DNA from: an uncultured Aquimarina sp.
Lineage (GTDB): Bacteria > Bacteroidota > Bacteroidia > Flavobacteriales > Flavobacteriaceae
Assembly: GCA_947497175.1 (NCBI GenBank)
Contig: CANMFM010000012.1
Location: forward strand, 1-64,000
Reading direction: 5' to 3'
Length of the DNA stretch: 64,000 nt
Shown: positions 19,240 through 28,551 of the stretch, in pieces
How positions within the stretch are numbered: the first letter of the stretch is position 1
Layout: every line of letters starts with the position of its first letter
Position numbers and translations under genes: made by a program
The notes under the pieces: generated by a model
Told to the model about the DNA's origin: nothing
What the model saw: the letters and a program-made list of their open reading frames with translations, nothing else
The model's database searches: none

Positions 19240-22200
19240 ATGAGAGCATACCTGCAAATTTTTATAATTATTATATTTTTTTCTCCTCTATGGATAAACG
19301 CACAGATCTTTCCGGTACAAGTAACTCCACAGGTTATACCACCCTACAGTTTGAAACTATCAGATTATAATACATCAACTTCAGAAAAACTAATTCTTAA
19401 TCTCCTGTTTACAGATGTGAGAGAATTTAATCGTCAAGTGCGGTTAAAAGTATACATCGAAAATAATGCAGGATTATCCATACGCAGTAATGATTTTGTA
19501 GTAGGTACAAATCCTATCTTTTTAGATGGGGGTATTCCATTAAGGTTAAGCAATGTTGATTTGCAACCTTATTTTTCTTTACAAAATCTATTAGGTGTTA
19601 GTCCACAACAATACAGTACCCCTTTACCCGAAGGATTGTATCAATTTTGTTTTGAAGTTTATGATGTTTTAACCGATGTGAGATTATCTCGTAAAAGTTG
19701 TGTGCCTGTATATCTGGTATTAAATGATCCTCCGTTTTTAAATTTGCCGATTCGGGGAGAACAGGTATTAATAAAAGAACCACAAAACATTATTTTTCAG
19801 TGGACTCCACGCCATCTCAATGCAACCAATGTCTCATACGAATTTACATTAACCGAATTATGGGACAACCAAATGGATCCACAAACCGCGTTTTTAATAG
19901 GTCGCCCATTATATCAAACGACTACGTTTGCTACCACGCTATTATACGGACCAGCAGAACCCCCGTTATTGCCTGATAAAAAGTATGGATGGCGCGTTCG
20001 AGCGATGATCAGCGATGGAATTAGCGAAACTTCCGTTTTTAAGAATGATGGGTTTAGTGAGATTTACTACTTTATCTATACCGGTAGTTGCGCAGAACCC
20101 GAATTGATCATAGCCGATGCAAAAAGCAATACCAGTGAGAGAATTCAGTGGCAAGGTGTAGATCATAATAAATATGAAATTCAATACAGAAAAAAAGCTA
20201 CAGCAAATAAAGCCGATGCCTGGTTTAAGAAAACAACAGTGAATGAACTGATAACAATTGCTAATCTTGAGCCCGGTACAACCTATGAGTTTAGAGTAGG
20301 AGGGCAGTGTATTGATAATGGCCCGTATACGTATTCACAGATTTATAATTTTACAACTACACTTCCTACAGATACTGAAACCACCTTCAATTGCGGAATA
20401 CTTCCCGAGATTGTAATTACCAATCAAAAACCATTACAGCAGTTAATGATCAATGAGAAATTTACTGCTGGAGATTTTCCGGTAACGGTAAAAGAAGTAG
20501 TGCGCGGAAACGGGGATTATGTAACTATGAATGAAATAAATGAAGCATATGAAGGAAAAGAAGATAAACCAACTATAGAAGAAGCCATCGAGGAAAATGC
20601 ACAAGATGGTACCTATTCAGGTTGGGGATATATTGTGGTGCCCTATCTCGATGATACTAAAATTAAAGTAAGTTTTGAAAATATTAAAATCAATACCGAT
20701 TATCAATTGATTGATGGTGTTGTAGAAACCGATTATGACAAAAACTGGGGAGGTTTAACCTCGGTTAATGACATAATCGATGTTTTTGAGGGAGATAATG
20801 ACGTGCGAACCATACATCTGGATTACGATATTGCGATTAGTGATATTAGCGTTGCTGATGATGGAACCATTGAAATTAAACACCCGGTAAGTGGTACACC
20901 TAGAAGAGAACCTGGAGGTGATGATGTAACTATTATTGATCGCTCTGGTGATATTTTTCATGTTGATGCAGATGGTAACATAACAGAAGGAGGCCAAATG
21001 GCGCCAGGAGGTCCTATAAACACGCAAAACACAGATGGAGTCACCAGCAGTGGTGAGGTGACACAACTTACCGCCCAGGGGATCAAGGTTGAATTTATAA
21101 ATGATACCAGTTATTCGTATGGTTATGATTGGATACCCCAGGGGCAAGAACAACCATTAGAAAAATACTACAAACGAATTAAAGATACTCAAGGTAATCT
21201 GTATCCAATCATCAATAAATCAGTTGGAAACAGAGATACAGATATCATAAAAGCAAAAGTAACCATAAGCGATAGCAATATATCTATAAGTGATCTGGTG
21301 ATAAAAACCATTCATGGAGAAAATGTAGATTATATAATTTCAGGCGATAATGAAATTACATTAACACTAAAAGGATACTATAGTTTTGAACATGAAAACA
21401 TTTATGCCACCCTGCAACCCGAAAAAAATGGTACAGATAAACAAACCATAGCAGGAGTGTTCTCACAATGGCATTTGGCTGATAAAGCTGTAAATGTAAC
21501 TATTGTACCAGTGAATATGAACGGTTCTTCTATGGATCCAGAACTAGGGTCAAAGATCAACAAAATCTTTAAACAGGCATCGGTGACATTTAATGTAACC
21601 GTTGCTCCGGAAATGTATGTAAACAAAAGTCAAATTGGCGTAAGCGAAACAGGAGTAGTCTCAAACTATACAGCTGATCAAAAAGATATAATTAATACAT
21701 ATAAAACAAATAGGCCAGTAGATCGTAAGTCCTATTATGTATTTGTTTTTGGTAAAGATGTTAGCCCTAGTCGATCCAGCGTCGCAGGATTCATGCCATT
21801 AAAACGCCAATTTGGATTTGTCTTTTCAGGTAATCTTTCTAAACAAGAGGAAGGTAAATCATCATTAGCAGGTACCTTGGCGCATGAGTTGGGGCATGGC
21901 GTGTTTGCCCTACAACATCCATTTAAAAAGTTAAACACAACAACCGGTGGCACCGATTGGTTAATGGATTATGGTAGTGGTATGCGATTATCACACCTCG
22001 ATTGGGCACAAATACACAATCCTGAGTTTAGATTGTATTTGTTTCAGGATGAGGGAGATGCTGCTCTTACAATTTCTGCAATAACACCTTTTGGAGATCA
22101 ATTCACTTATGACGGAGAAGGTACAATAGTATTTACAGACGAAATGCCCGACTATAGTAACGGTGCGGTATTTGCTATTTTTGAAAATGATAAGTTATAT

Positions 22201-24726
22201 AAGTGGAATGAAGCCTGGGAAGATTACATGCACGGAAACGAATCACTTACTACCGATGATCGTGATGTTGAGAGAGACGCAGTTATTCAATTATATTGGC
22301 ATAAGGGTAGCTGTGAAGCTAATGAAATTTATGAAACCTCCTACTATACTATAGCCCAAAATTATCTGATTCTAAACTCAAGCGCTAATCGATATGAAGT
22401 GAAATTGGACTTAAATGTTACGGAAGATAGCTTGCCAAATAACATTGTATATTCTGGCAAAGCGGGTTGTTCTACAGACTCCTCTTGCGACAATGTTGTA
22501 ATTGCAGATTTGCAGCGTGAGATCAATGCTTTAAAAGCGATTAGTGATGTTATCCTAATCGATAATAATACCGCTTTATCCTCGACACCTGATCTTATCG
22601 ATAAAGTAAATGCGTTGAACATGTGCGGACTTAAGCAATTAAGTTATGAAGATATTACTAAGCTTTTGATCACTTTGATGTTACAAAATGACTTTGACTC
22701 TAAGCATAAAACAGAAAGGGCGATCGTAAAACTAATGCAACTCATCCCAGAAGATAAAAACACCGATTTTTTTCATAAGATGATAGCGGCTAGTAATGGA
22801 TTAGCTTTAAGAAATACAGTTGCAAAAGCAAAAAATGTTTCTTTTCCAGAATTCGATAGAAATGAGGATAGCGTTTTTATAACAGGTCTTTCCAGAATTG
22901 TCTTTGCACTATCGAATAATGAAAAATGGAATGTATTGAATATTATTATTAGAAATCAATTTGAAAATCTAGAAGATCATGTCGCATTAGCTTTGCAAAA
23001 TATTTTGATGTCGTTAAACGGTCAAACAGAAGATCAGGTGACTCAAATTCCCGCTAGTACTACTTTATTTATTGATATGCTAAGAGATGCAAATATTCCA
23101 AATTCTCTGAGTAGCTATAAAATCATTTATGATATTGCTGGTATTAGAAATAGTCATAGAGAACAGTTTCGAAATTTTACAATTGCTGACTATTTGGTAT
23201 TGGTAAAGAATCCTAATTACGGTTCCATTTTTCCGAATGAAGAACCAACAAGTAGTCAAGCTATCGGTCCTGCAGATATTTCTTGGTTATTGCCATTTTT
23301 TGATGTCCCATCGTTTCAAAGACATTTTGGATTACTACTTGGTGATGATTATATTTTGGAAGATAACTATTTGAATAAGTATGTTTTTTGGTATCGATAT
23401 TTACTTGAAGAAGGTCATAGTAAAGAAACCTTCAACAGAAATCCAAGTGCTTTTTTAGACATGTTTTATGAGCAGTTGTTGTATTACCTGGAAGTGGGTA
23501 ATGAAAGTAATGCTGCATTTTGGAATCGTATTGGTACTGTAACCTGTGATAACATCGCCGAAACTATTAGGCATATAAATAAAAATGAAAACGCTCAGAC
23601 TTTGCGAGGGGTAAACGATGAAGCGAAATTTTCATTTCTTCAAAGCTTTTTTGAGTGTAGTTATTTTACTACTACTGGTACTGATGCATTGTCTCATAAC
23701 CTTGAACATTCAAAAAATAGTCTTATGAAAGTCTTAGGTAGCTTCTCACCTTCTAATGAGGATATATTAAAGAAATTAGAAGGTATAGGGTTAGATGTAG
23801 TGGATCGCAAATTAAATACAGGTGATTTTAGTGAATTTTCGGTCTGGTTAGGTATGCAAATTATGTCATCAGGCAGCGGAAGACCTGTCGTGATAACAGA
23901 AGATATAATCAGCTATGTTAATCAAAAAGATATACCGTTTTTTGATACATCAAAGTTTCTACAATTAGAAGCCAACATGTTTGAATTCAATAATTTTAGT
24001 GGAAAGCTTGATGATAATAAGGTTAGAATAGGTGGGGTAGACTTGGAGTATGATCAAATAGTATTAGTTCACATTAGTGGTAGCTTCGACTTTTTGGGAC
24101 AACGGCAAAAACGTGGCGAGATTTTGCTGATACCTGCTATTCAGGCGTATGCTATGAGCGAAAGCAATCAAGAAATTGTAGTTTGGAATCGTGCTTTTTT
24201 TACCTTGGATGTTGCGTCGGTAGCTTTTCCGATTTTAGGTGGTGGAATTAAAGTATTTCGTTTAGCCGGGCATTATGTGCCTAAAACAATTCTAGCTAGT
24301 GAAATTGCAGCATCAAGTGCAAGCGCTTTAGTTACCGCGTTAAATTCGGATGCGATTGACCCGGTCTTACGATCCAGGATTCAAATAGCATCTATGTTTA
24401 CCTCAGTACCTGCATTTTTTGTGAAAGCACCAACAAATGTACAGTTAGCAGCACTTAGAGCGGATATTGATGAAAAATTAAATGCCCTTAATAAAAGTGG
24501 CCGTCTTGATGATACGCCTACAGAACTATTACAAAGATCTTACCGAGGAGGAAACGGAACTGTTCCAGGCAATGTAATGGATAGAATTCCTGATGAGCTC
24601 CACAGTGTTTTTAGACAGGATTTTCCTAACCCAAGTGCATTAAATAATGCAAGTGACGAATTCATTCAAGGATATATAAAATTCAGAAACAATCCAGCGA
24701 ATAGAAATATTGGTCGCTGTAATTAA
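19240..24726 (+). CDS. Polymorphic-toxin-like giant protein with HELGH metallopeptidase module (1828 aa)
   Basis: Signal peptide (MRAYLQIFIIIIFFSPLWINAQ), then a Bacteroidota-type N-terminal domain (about 22-280; VTPQVIPPYSLKLSDY) that I believe is catalogued as TANFOR. An FN3 domain follows at about 283-375 (NLEPGTTYEFRV). A zinc metallopeptidase module lies at about 870-930, with HELGHGVFALQH followed by WLMDYGSG and LDWAQIHNP. After that comes a long helical stretch and, near 1640-1740, a hydrophobic pre-toxin-like region (LIPAIQAYAMSESNQEIVV, VASVAFPILGGGIKVFRLAG). The last 75 residues after it are short and end in NIGRCN, as if the toxin tip had been exchanged or lost. The layout matches Bacteroidota polymorphic toxins: export module, processing protease, pre-toxin, variable tip. 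The next gene may be the displaced tip. Confidence 0.82.
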   Translation: MRAYLQIFIIIIFFSPLWINAQIFPVQVTPQVIPPYSLKLSDYNTSTSEKLILNLLFTDVREFNRQVRLKVYIENNAGLSIRSNDFVVGTNPIFLDGGIPLRLSNVDLQPYFSLQNLLGVSPQQYSTPLPEGLYQFCFEVYDVLTDVRLSRKSCVPVYLVLNDPPFLNLPIRGEQVLIKEPQNIIFQWTPRHLNATNVSYEFTLTELWDNQMDPQTAFLIGRPLYQTTTFATTLLYGPAEPPLLPDKKYGWRVRAMISDGISETSVFKNDGFSEIYYFIYTGSCAEPELIIADAKSNTSERIQWQGVDHNKYEIQYRKKATANKADAWFKKTTVNELITIANLEPGTTYEFRVGGQCIDNGPYTYSQIYNFTTTLPTDTETTFNCGILPEIVITNQKPLQQLMINEKFTAGDFPVTVKEVVRGNGDYVTMNEINEAYEGKEDKPTIEEAIEENAQDGTYSGWGYIVVPYLDDTKIKVSFENIKINTDYQLIDGVVETDYDKNWGGLTSVNDIIDVFEGDNDVRTIHLDYDIAISDISVADDGTIEIKHPVSGTPRREPGGDDVTIIDRSGDIFHVDADGNITEGGQMAPGGPINTQNTDGVTSSGEVTQLTAQGIKVEFINDTSYSYGYDWIPQGQEQPLEKYYKRIKDTQGNLYPIINKSVGNRDTDIIKAKVTISDSNISISDLVIKTIHGENVDYIISGDNEITLTLKGYYSFEHENIYATLQPEKNGTDKQTIAGVFSQWHLADKAVNVTIVPVNMNGSSMDPELGSKINKIFKQASVTFNVTVAPEMYVNKSQIGVSETGVVSNYTADQKDIINTYKTNRPVDRKSYYVFVFGKDVSPSRSSVAGFMPLKRQFGFVFSGNLSKQEEGKSSLAGTLAHELGHGVFALQHPFKKLNTTTGGTDWLMDYGSGMRLSHLDWAQIHNPEFRLYLFQDEGDAALTISAITPFGDQFTYDGEGTIVFTDEMPDYSNGAVFAIFENDKLYKWNEAWEDYMHGNESLTTDDRDVERDAVIQLYWHKGSCEANEIYETSYYTIAQNYLILNSSANRYEVKLDLNVTEDSLPNNIVYSGKAGCSTDSSCDNVVIADLQREINALKAISDVILIDNNTALSSTPDLIDKVNALNMCGLKQLSYEDITKLLITLMLQNDFDSKHKTERAIVKLMQLIPEDKNTDFFHKMIAASNGLALRNTVAKAKNVSFPEFDRNEDSVFITGLSRIVFALSNNEKWNVLNIIIRNQFENLEDHVALALQNILMSLNGQTEDQVTQIPASTTLFIDMLRDANIPNSLSSYKIIYDIAGIRNSHREQFRNFTIADYLVLVKNPNYGSIFPNEEPTSSQAIGPADISWLLPFFDVPSFQRHFGLLLGDDYILEDNYLNKYVFWYRYLLEEGHSKETFNRNPSAFLDMFYEQLLYYLEVGNESNAAFWNRIGTVTCDNIAETIRHINKNENAQTLRGVNDEAKFSFLQSFFECSYFTTTGTDALSHNLEHSKNSLMKVLGSFSPSNEDILKKLEGIGLDVVDRKLNTGDFSEFSVWLGMQIMSSGSGRPVVITEDIISYVNQKDIPFFDTSKFLQLEANMFEFNNFSGKLDDNKVRIGGVDLEYDQIVLVHISGSFDFLGQRQKRGEILLIPAIQAYAMSESNQEIVVWNRAFFTLDVASVAFPILGGGIKVFRLAGHYVPKTILASEIAASSASALVTALNSDAIDPVLRSRIQIASMFTSVPAFFVKAPTNVQLAALRADIDEKLNALNKSGRLDDTPTELLQRSYRGGNGTVPGNVMDRIPDELHSVFRQDFPNPSALNNASDEFIQGYIKFRNNPANRNIGRCN

Positions 24727-24739
24727 AAAAAAGAAAAAC

Positions 24740-25768
24740 ATGTATTCCAAGATAAAAATATACAGCCTGTTCTTACTCTTGCTATTAGGTATTGGGCAAA
24801 GCAATGCGCAACAAGGGTGTTGGCTAGATGATTTAACCACAATTTTACAATCTCCTGGAAATAGTGAGTTCAAAAGTTTTATTGGAGCCCACGATAATGG
24901 TTTTATGAAATTTAGAGCCTTACATGAGGCGGTTGGATCAAGAACGGCTCGTACCAATACTAATGTTCTGCGATTTTATGCTGGTGTTGCTGATGAGGTA
25001 AAGGATAAAATTACAACATTTACTCACCGTCAAATTGTTGATTTTACTAATGATTTTGGAAACTTTTCGGCAACTCAGTTAAGAAATCTAGATAATAACT
25101 TTTCTGAAGCTTGGGAGATAATATATGAAGCAGGTTTTAATGCTAGTAAAAGAACCAACCCGAGAGAGTTAAGACTAGTAGGAGAACATTTAGATGAAAT
25201 CAGAAATTTTAGAGGTGGTTATCATTCATGGAAAATTTCTAGAAGAGAATCTTGGATTAATGAACTACAGAATAGTTTTGGCCAGAGAGACTTTGTGCCT
25301 CAGGGTTTAAGTAGATCTGATGTGCCAGATGTTGTTTTAGATAATATGAATAGAACTTCAAATATTAATGATCCAATAGTTCTTGAAAGAATTATGAATG
25401 AACTCATTCAATCAGGATCGAGAATACCTGTTCGCAAATCTTTTCAACGAGGTGATGAACTCTATAAAATTGTTCCAAAAGGAAGTAGAGTCACAGAATA
25501 TACTCCTTTTTGGTTCACAAAATCTGAGTGGGATAGTGTAAAAGATTTGCCAGATTTAGAACAACGACTTGGGTTGCCCTTAGGAAGTCATGCTGCAGAA
25601 TATGATTTGTATCGAATAACTGCAAATAGAAACGGTGATTATTTTGAAAGTATTATTGCTTCAACAATACAAGGAGGTTACAGAACTACAGGAGGAGCTA
25701 AACAAACATTGGTGCTTGATAGAGGTCATTGGAATCAACCTATAAAAATAGAAACATTTTTACCATGA
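24740..25768 (+). CDS. Putative secreted toxin-tip protein (342 aa)
   Basis: I chose the ATG at 24740 (13 nt after the previous stop) rather than an upstream start at 24710 because it gives a clean signal peptide, SLFLLLLLGIGQSNAQ. Residues about 25-220 (GCWLDDLTTILQSP, LRALHE-like helical repeats, GGYHSWKI) resemble the variable region before Bacteroidota toxin domains. The C-terminal about 110 residues (ELYKIVPKGSRVTEYTPFWF, LGLPLGSHAAEYDLYRI, TTGGAKQTLVL) look like a compact enzymatic tip, with some resemblance to ADP-ribosyltransferase or NAD-glycohydrolase toxin folds. That class is a guess. Its stop overlaps the next start (ATGA). Confidence 0.65.
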   Translation: MYSKIKIYSLFLLLLLGIGQSNAQQGCWLDDLTTILQSPGNSEFKSFIGAHDNGFMKFRALHEAVGSRTARTNTNVLRFYAGVADEVKDKITTFTHRQIVDFTNDFGNFSATQLRNLDNNFSEAWEIIYEAGFNASKRTNPRELRLVGEHLDEIRNFRGGYHSWKISRRESWINELQNSFGQRDFVPQGLSRSDVPDVVLDNMNRTSNINDPIVLERIMNELIQSGSRIPVRKSFQRGDELYKIVPKGSRVTEYTPFWFTKSEWDSVKDLPDLEQRLGLPLGSHAAEYDLYRITANRNGDYFESIIASTIQGGYRTTGGAKQTLVLDRGHWNQPIKIETFLP

Positions 25769-26040
25769 AAAAAGAAATTATAGATACTCTTGAAAAAATT
25801 GATGGGCTATCAGGGATGAATCTATATCATGCTATCATGAGAGTTAGTATTAAAACCGAAGCATTGATTATAAAAAGTAAAGAAACGACAAATCTTGAAC
25901 TAGCTAATAACGTCTTAAAAAAGATTGCTGAAGCTAGATATATAATAGCTTTTAGTAAGGCTACAGATTCTGGAATACTAGATGACCATCTAAGAGAGCG
26001 TTATAACGCTATAAAAGAAATCATTAATAAGAGCCAGTAA
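25765..26040 (+). CDS. Putative immunity protein (91 aa)
   Basis: The ATG at 25765 overlaps the toxin candidate's TGA in an ATGA, a strong sign of coupled translation; the longer frame from 25729 would overlap far more. The protein is small, cytoplasmic (no signal peptide) and looks all-alpha (IDTLEKIDGLSGMNLYHAIM, NNVLKKIAEARYIIAF). Position, size, coupling and lack of export all fit an immunity protein that neutralises the upstream toxin inside the producing cell. No known immunity family was recognised, so the role is inferred from context. Confidence 0.6.
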   Translation: MKKEIIDTLEKIDGLSGMNLYHAIMRVSIKTEALIIKSKETTNLELANNVLKKIAEARYIIAFSKATDSGILDDHLRERYNAIKEIINKSQ

Positions 26041-26122
26041 GTCTCAAACATAACGTATTAAACCGATTTTTTTGTTATAAAAATTATAACTCTAGATAAA
26101 TAGATCCAGAAAATATATTTTT

Positions 26123-28498
26123 TTGAAAAAGCTAGTATACATACTCTTGCTTATCTCTTGTATTGTCCATGGCCAATCGCTAGACTATGATGCGATCAAG
26201 AATGCTAAGCCATTTAAGGTAAGTGGGCAAATTTCGGCAAGTGGGGTATATTATACTTCTAATCTTAATCAAAGTAGAGAACCCTTTACCTATTTTTTAC
26301 AAGGAGTGCTTAATGTAAGTATTTACAGTTTTTCTGTTCCTGTTTCGTATAGTTTTTCTAACCAGGGAGAGAATTTAGGGTATCAATTGCCTTTCGATTT
26401 TAATCGCATTAGTTTGCATCCTAAATACAAATGGATAACAGGTCATATTGGTAATGTAAACATGACCTTTTCTCCATATACACTAAGCGCACACCAATTT
26501 ACAGGAGCAGGTGTTGATCTTGCACCGCCCGGAGCCTTTAAAATTAGTGCCATGTCTGGTCGCTTACTCAAAGCTACAGAAGATAATCAGGATGCCAGAA
26601 CAGTACCTGCGTTTAATCGAATGGGATACGGAATCAAAACGCGATATGAAAAAGAACGATATTCGCTAGGACTTATCGGGTTCTATGCAAAAGACGATAT
26701 AAACTCATTAGACTCAATCCCCGAAACAAAAGGGGTATTACCTCAAGAAAATCTGGTAGTTAGCCTCGAAGGAGAGGTAAAACTAGGTAAAAGTTTTAGT
26801 ATACAGGCAGAATACGCAACTACGGCCATAACCAAGGATACGCGTGCCGAAGAAATTAATACTTCAGAACTTTCGCCCCTAGCAATTTTTTTTGATAATC
26901 GTGCTTCGACAGAATATTATAATGCAATTCGAACGCGCTTCGGGTATACCATAAGTGGTGCAAATCTAGGGGTAGGATATGAGCGAATCGATCCAGGGTA
27001 TGAAACATTAGGAGCTTATTTTTTTAATAACGATTTTGAAAATATTACCCTCGATGCTTCCAATACTTTTTTTAAAGATAAACTATCATTAGCCCTTAAT
27101 ATTGGATATCAACGAGATGATCTTGATAACCTTAAGGCGAATAATACGAACCGTACAGTGGGATCATTGAATGCTACTTTAGTTGTATCCGAGAGACTAA
27201 ACATAGCAGGGTCATATTCAAATTTTAGTACATTTACCAACATCAAACCCAACCAGTTTGACGAAATTAATGACGGCAACCTTCTCGACGAACAGATTGA
27301 AGATCTAGATTATAAACAATTATCACAAACAGCCACCCTTACGGTTAGTTATGTGCTATCAAATAAGAAAAATTCGCGACAGAACCTTACTACAAATTAT
27401 TCACTCAATGATGTATCTAATGAACAGGGAGGTATTGTAAGGCTAGGAGATGCTTCTACATTTCATAACATGAATATAGGGCATACGATTGATTTCTCTG
27501 AAAGAAACCTAAATATTAATACTTCAATTAATGGTACATACAATACTATAGGAAGAGAAGAATCCACCACCTGGGGCCCAATACTAAGTGTAAGTAAGCG
27601 CTATTTTGATAAAACTCTAAATACAAGGATCTCGGCAAGCTATAACAGTTCGAATAGTGCAACATCAAATACAAACATTACCAATTTCAGGGGAGCAGTG
27701 ACCTATATACTTCAGGAGCAGCATAATTTTAGTCTAAATGCAATACAATTATTTAGAAATGGAGGGAATAATGGCAACCTGAGCGAGTTTACGGCTACTT
27801 TTGGATATAACTATGCTTTTGGTGTAAAGAAACCTAAAATTAACTTCAGAAAAAAACAAAAAAAACCTAAAGAGGATAATGACTCAATCAGGATTCAATA
27901 TAGAAAATATCGTTATGAAGGTATACCAAAGGAGATTACTCCGGCATTATTAGCGCTTCCTAAAAAAGAAGGATTTGCCCACATTATTAAAGACAAAAAA
28001 GGAAGACTCACTGAACTGGGAGAGCAGTTAAAAGAAACAGAAGAAAAAGATAAAAGGGTGTATAAAGAAATAGCCATAAATTATCTTAAATCTATGGATC
28101 AATATTTTGACTTTGCTGAATTTTATAATCAAAAGATGTATGAAGCTTATCTCAAGCTAATCAATGAAGCTAAAGAGATTGACCGGCAAATTCGAGATGA
28201 ATTTACGGTTTTAAGTGGTAAAATAAACAGTGCAGAAAAGAAAGATCCTAAAGATCTCGAACGACAAAAACTATTAGAAAAACGTTATGAGTCTCATAAA
28301 AAACTGTTGAAGTCATTATTAGTGTGGAACTTGAGACCACAAGATATTGAAAACCCTAAAGGAGATATTAAAATACTCAAAATGCGTAATGCTTCCAAAG
28401 TGTTTTCGATGTATCAAAATAAAAAGTCCGAAGCGCATATTATTACGTTTATCGAAATACGTTTGGCAGATTTGTTTCATAGAGTACTTAAAGAATAA
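26123..28498 (+). CDS. Outer-membrane beta-barrel protein with coiled-coil C-terminus (791 aa)
   Basis: The frame opens with TTG at 26123, the only start that yields the signal peptide MKKLVYILLLISCIVHGQ. Residues about 30-570 alternate in the manner of an outer-membrane barrel (GQISASGVYYTSN, FSLNAIQLFRNGGNNGNLSE, EFTATFGYNYAFGVKK). From about 580 it turns Lys/Glu-rich and helical (KINFRKKQKKPKEDND, AKEIDRQIRDEFTVLSGKIN) for about 200 residues. This tail is likely in the periplasm. It is 82 nt after the immunity candidate and may be the porin or docking protein for the exported giants upstream; that link rests on position only. Confidence 0.75.
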   Translation: MKKLVYILLLISCIVHGQSLDYDAIKNAKPFKVSGQISASGVYYTSNLNQSREPFTYFLQGVLNVSIYSFSVPVSYSFSNQGENLGYQLPFDFNRISLHPKYKWITGHIGNVNMTFSPYTLSAHQFTGAGVDLAPPGAFKISAMSGRLLKATEDNQDARTVPAFNRMGYGIKTRYEKERYSLGLIGFYAKDDINSLDSIPETKGVLPQENLVVSLEGEVKLGKSFSIQAEYATTAITKDTRAEEINTSELSPLAIFFDNRASTEYYNAIRTRFGYTISGANLGVGYERIDPGYETLGAYFFNNDFENITLDASNTFFKDKLSLALNIGYQRDDLDNLKANNTNRTVGSLNATLVVSERLNIAGSYSNFSTFTNIKPNQFDEINDGNLLDEQIEDLDYKQLSQTATLTVSYVLSNKKNSRQNLTTNYSLNDVSNEQGGIVRLGDASTFHNMNIGHTIDFSERNLNINTSINGTYNTIGREESTTWGPILSVSKRYFDKTLNTRISASYNSSNSATSNTNITNFRGAVTYILQEQHNFSLNAIQLFRNGGNNGNLSEFTATFGYNYAFGVKKPKINFRKKQKKPKEDNDSIRIQYRKYRYEGIPKEITPALLALPKKEGFAHIIKDKKGRLTELGEQLKETEEKDKRVYKEIAINYLKSMDQYFDFAEFYNQKMYEAYLKLINEAKEIDRQIRDEFTVLSGKINSAEKKDPKDLERQKLLEKRYESHKKLLKSLLVWNLRPQDIENPKGDIKILKMRNASKVFSMYQNKKSEAHIITFIEIRLADLFHRVLKE

Positions 28499-28551
28499 CT
28501 ATGGAATAACTACAGAATAACTTTGTTTTTAATTAGCAGGTTAAAAAAGCA

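Noticed and set aside
21880..21916. Classifying the HELGH site as a canonical metzincin
   Set aside because: The third His follows after six residues (HExxHx6H), not the HExxHxxGxxH spacing seen in the M57 protein at 5725.
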